Below the pieces are notes generated by a model. That model was given only the letters and a program-made list of their open reading frames with translations. It made no database searches and was not told where the DNA came from. Below, in pieces: positions 62,855-64,000 of a stretch of DNA of 64,000 nucleotides. The stretch is from contig NZ_JACJLR010000002.1 in NCBI RefSeq assembly GCF_016902345.1, positions 124,001-188,000 of the forward strand, read 5' to 3'. The DNA is from Mediterraneibacter glycyrrhizinilyticus (GTDB taxonomy: Bacteria > Bacillota > Clostridia > Lachnospirales > Lachnospiraceae). A program made the translations under genes and the position numbers. Numbering within the stretch: the stretch's first letter is position 1; each line of letters starts with the position of its first letter.

Positions 62855-63798
62855 CTGGTTTAATAGGTTTGGTTGTTGTAGGTATCATTGTACTGATCAT
62901 CGTACTTTTTCTTCTGGTGACAAATATCAGAATTGTTCCCCAGGCACATGCTTATGTACTGGAGCGTCTGGGCGGATATAAGGAGACGTGGAGTGTAGGA
63001 CTTCATTTTAAAGTCCCGATCCTTGACCGGGTGGCAAAAAAAGTATCCCTGAAGGAGCAGGTGGTGGATTTCGATCCCCAGGCAGTGATCACAAAAGATA
63101 ATGTAACAATGCAGATCGATACGGTTATCTTTTTCCAGATCACGGATCCGAAAAAATATGCTTACGGTGTCGAGAGCCCGATCACCGCGATCGAGAATCT
63201 TACTGCAACTACACTCCGTAATATCATCGGTGACCTGGAGCTGGATGAGACACTTACTTCCCGTGAGACGATTAACTCAAAGATGCGCACGATCCTTGAT
63301 ATCGCGACTGATGAGTGGGGAATTAAGGTTAACCGTGTAGAGCTTAAGAACATCATGCCGCCGAAGGCGATCCAGGATGCCATGGAAAAACAGATGAAAG
63401 CGGAACGGGAAAGAAGAGAAGCGATACTTCGTGCAGAAGGAGAGAAAAAATCTACGATCCTTGTTGCGGAAGGTGAAAAAGAGTCTGTTATCCTTGAGGC
63501 AGAGGCGTCCAAGCAGGCAGCAATCCTGAATGCAGAGGCTGAGAAACAGAGAAAGATCAAAGAGGCGGAAGGACAGGCAGAAGCGATACGCACGGTCCAG
63601 AAAGCAACGGCAGACGGAATCGAGTTTATCAAGAATGCCGGAGCGGACAATGCGGTGCTCACGCTCAAGAGCCTTGAAGCATTTGCCAAAGCGGCAGACG
63701 GCAAAGCAACTAAGATCATCATTCCTTCAGAACTTCAGGGAATTGCAGGGCTGACGAAGACGATCGCGGAAGTAGCCGCTATGGATAAGGCAGAGTGA
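62851..63798 (+). CDS. SPFH/Band 7 (stomatin/QmcA-like) membrane protein
   Basis: 315 residues. One N-terminal membrane helix (about 4-27), SPFH domain (NIRIVPQAHAYVLERLGGYK through IKVNRVELKNIMPP, about 28-175), then a long Ala/Glu/Lys coiled coil (about 175-265) and a Gly/Ala-rich end. Scaffold protein of membrane microdomains, working with NfeD. The QmcA/paraslipin type fits best; HflK/HflC are less likely since the gene stands alone. Confidence 0.92.
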   Translation: MTGLIGLVVVGIIVLIIVLFLLVTNIRIVPQAHAYVLERLGGYKETWSVGLHFKVPILDRVAKKVSLKEQVVDFDPQAVITKDNVTMQIDTVIFFQITDPKKYAYGVESPITAIENLTATTLRNIIGDLELDETLTSRETINSKMRTILDIATDEWGIKVNRVELKNIMPPKAIQDAMEKQMKAERERREAILRAEGEKKSTILVAEGEKESVILEAEASKQAAILNAEAEKQRKIKEAEGQAEAIRTVQKATADGIEFIKNAGADNAVLTLKSLEAFAKAADGKATKIIIPSELQGIAGLTKTIAEVAAMDKAE

Positions 63799-64000
63799 GC
63801 CGGGTGGAAGAAGAAAAGACTGTGCGCATCTCCATCAGGGATCTTGTTGAGTTTATCCTGAAGGAAGGAGATATAGACAACCGTATCTCAGACAGTGCAG
63901 GCCGGGAGGCAATGCTTCTGGGGGGACGGATCCATCGGAAGATCCAGCGGAAGATGGGACCGGAGTATCATGCGGAAGTGCCTCTGAAGACAGAAATATC
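63795..64000 (+). CDS. N-terminus of a probable DinG/Rad3-like ATP-dependent DNA helicase (cut by window end)
   Basis: Frame open to the last base; about 68 residues visible. GTG overlapping the SPFH stop (GTGA), or a second GTG at 63804, is the start. The beginning (VRISIRDLVEFILKEGDIDN, AMLLGGRIHRKIQRKMG, EYHAEVPL) matches the start of large Lachnospiraceae helicases that carry an N-terminal nuclease-like region ahead of a DinG/XPD motor. No motor motifs are in view, so the call rests on this start only. Confidence 0.55.
   Translation, partial: MSRVEEEKTVRISIRDLVEFILKEGDIDNRISDSAGREAMLLGGRIHRKIQRKMGPEYHAEVPLKTEI

Noticed and set aside
1-64000. tRNA, rRNA, tmRNA, RNase P, prophage or CRISPR loci
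   Set aside because: Gaps between genes were read for cloverleaf ends, CCA-like tails, conserved RNA cores and regular repeats; none was convincing.

Overview
The window looks like a chromosome segment from an anaerobic gut Firmicute of the Lachnospiraceae type (class Clostridia). This is inferred from gene content: PolC-type polymerase, a sortase-anchored surface protein, DUF4364 and DUF1385 proteins, ferredoxin-based amino-acid fermentation genes, strong AGGAGG ribosome sites and roughly 50% GC. I see no rRNA, tRNA, CRISPR array, prophage or transposase gene.

Region 1 (1-8.1 kb) is sugar metabolism: the end of a GH2 beta-galactosidase, a broken sortase-anchored beta-helix surface protein, a frameshifted AraC regulator, a sugar nucleotidyltransferase and galE. 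Region 2 (8.2-12 kb) holds a cysteine-cluster protein, a small membrane protein, and a metal P-type ATPase facing a CsoR-type repressor; two palindromic operators overlap the ATPase promoter.

Region 3 (12.0-24.8 kb) is the highlight. One strong promoter precedes twelve co-directional genes: an LDH-fold malate dehydrogenase, HdrB, HdrC, HdrA, MvhD/FloxD, FloxC-, FloxB- and FloxA-like proteins, FrdB, FrdA, an AspT/SucE-type carrier and both subunits of class I fumarase. Read as a pathway this is oxaloacetate > malate > fumarate > succinate > export. A soluble NADH-linked Hdr-Flox complex would feed the fumarate reductase and may bifurcate electrons to ferredoxin. No membrane anchor for fumarate reductase is encoded here, and FrdA has an unusual architecture. 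A ~195-nt near-palindrome follows the operon.

Region 4 (25-29 kb) is galT-galK with a divergent AraC regulator. Region 5 (29-48.4 kb) is mostly housekeeping: polysaccharide deacetylase, tcdA, rarA, DUF4364, a radical SAM protein, rho, rpmE, DUF1385, prmC, prfA, a DUF2156 protein, two aminotransferases including hisC, ispG and polC.

Region 6 (48.4-56.5 kb): glyA is bracketed by two ~88-bp inverted copies of a palindromic repeat, then comes an aryl-acid module (paaK, iorA, iorB, ACT, paaK, ACT) that would make reduced ferredoxin from aryl-pyruvates. Region 7 (56.5-64 kb): a cold-shock gene, cysK, ptsH-ptsI (HPr has Arg at the regulatory Ser46 position), a LexA-boxed pair of putative DNA-repair genes (radical SAM plus partner), an NfeD/SPFH membrane pair, and the start of a probable DNA helicase.
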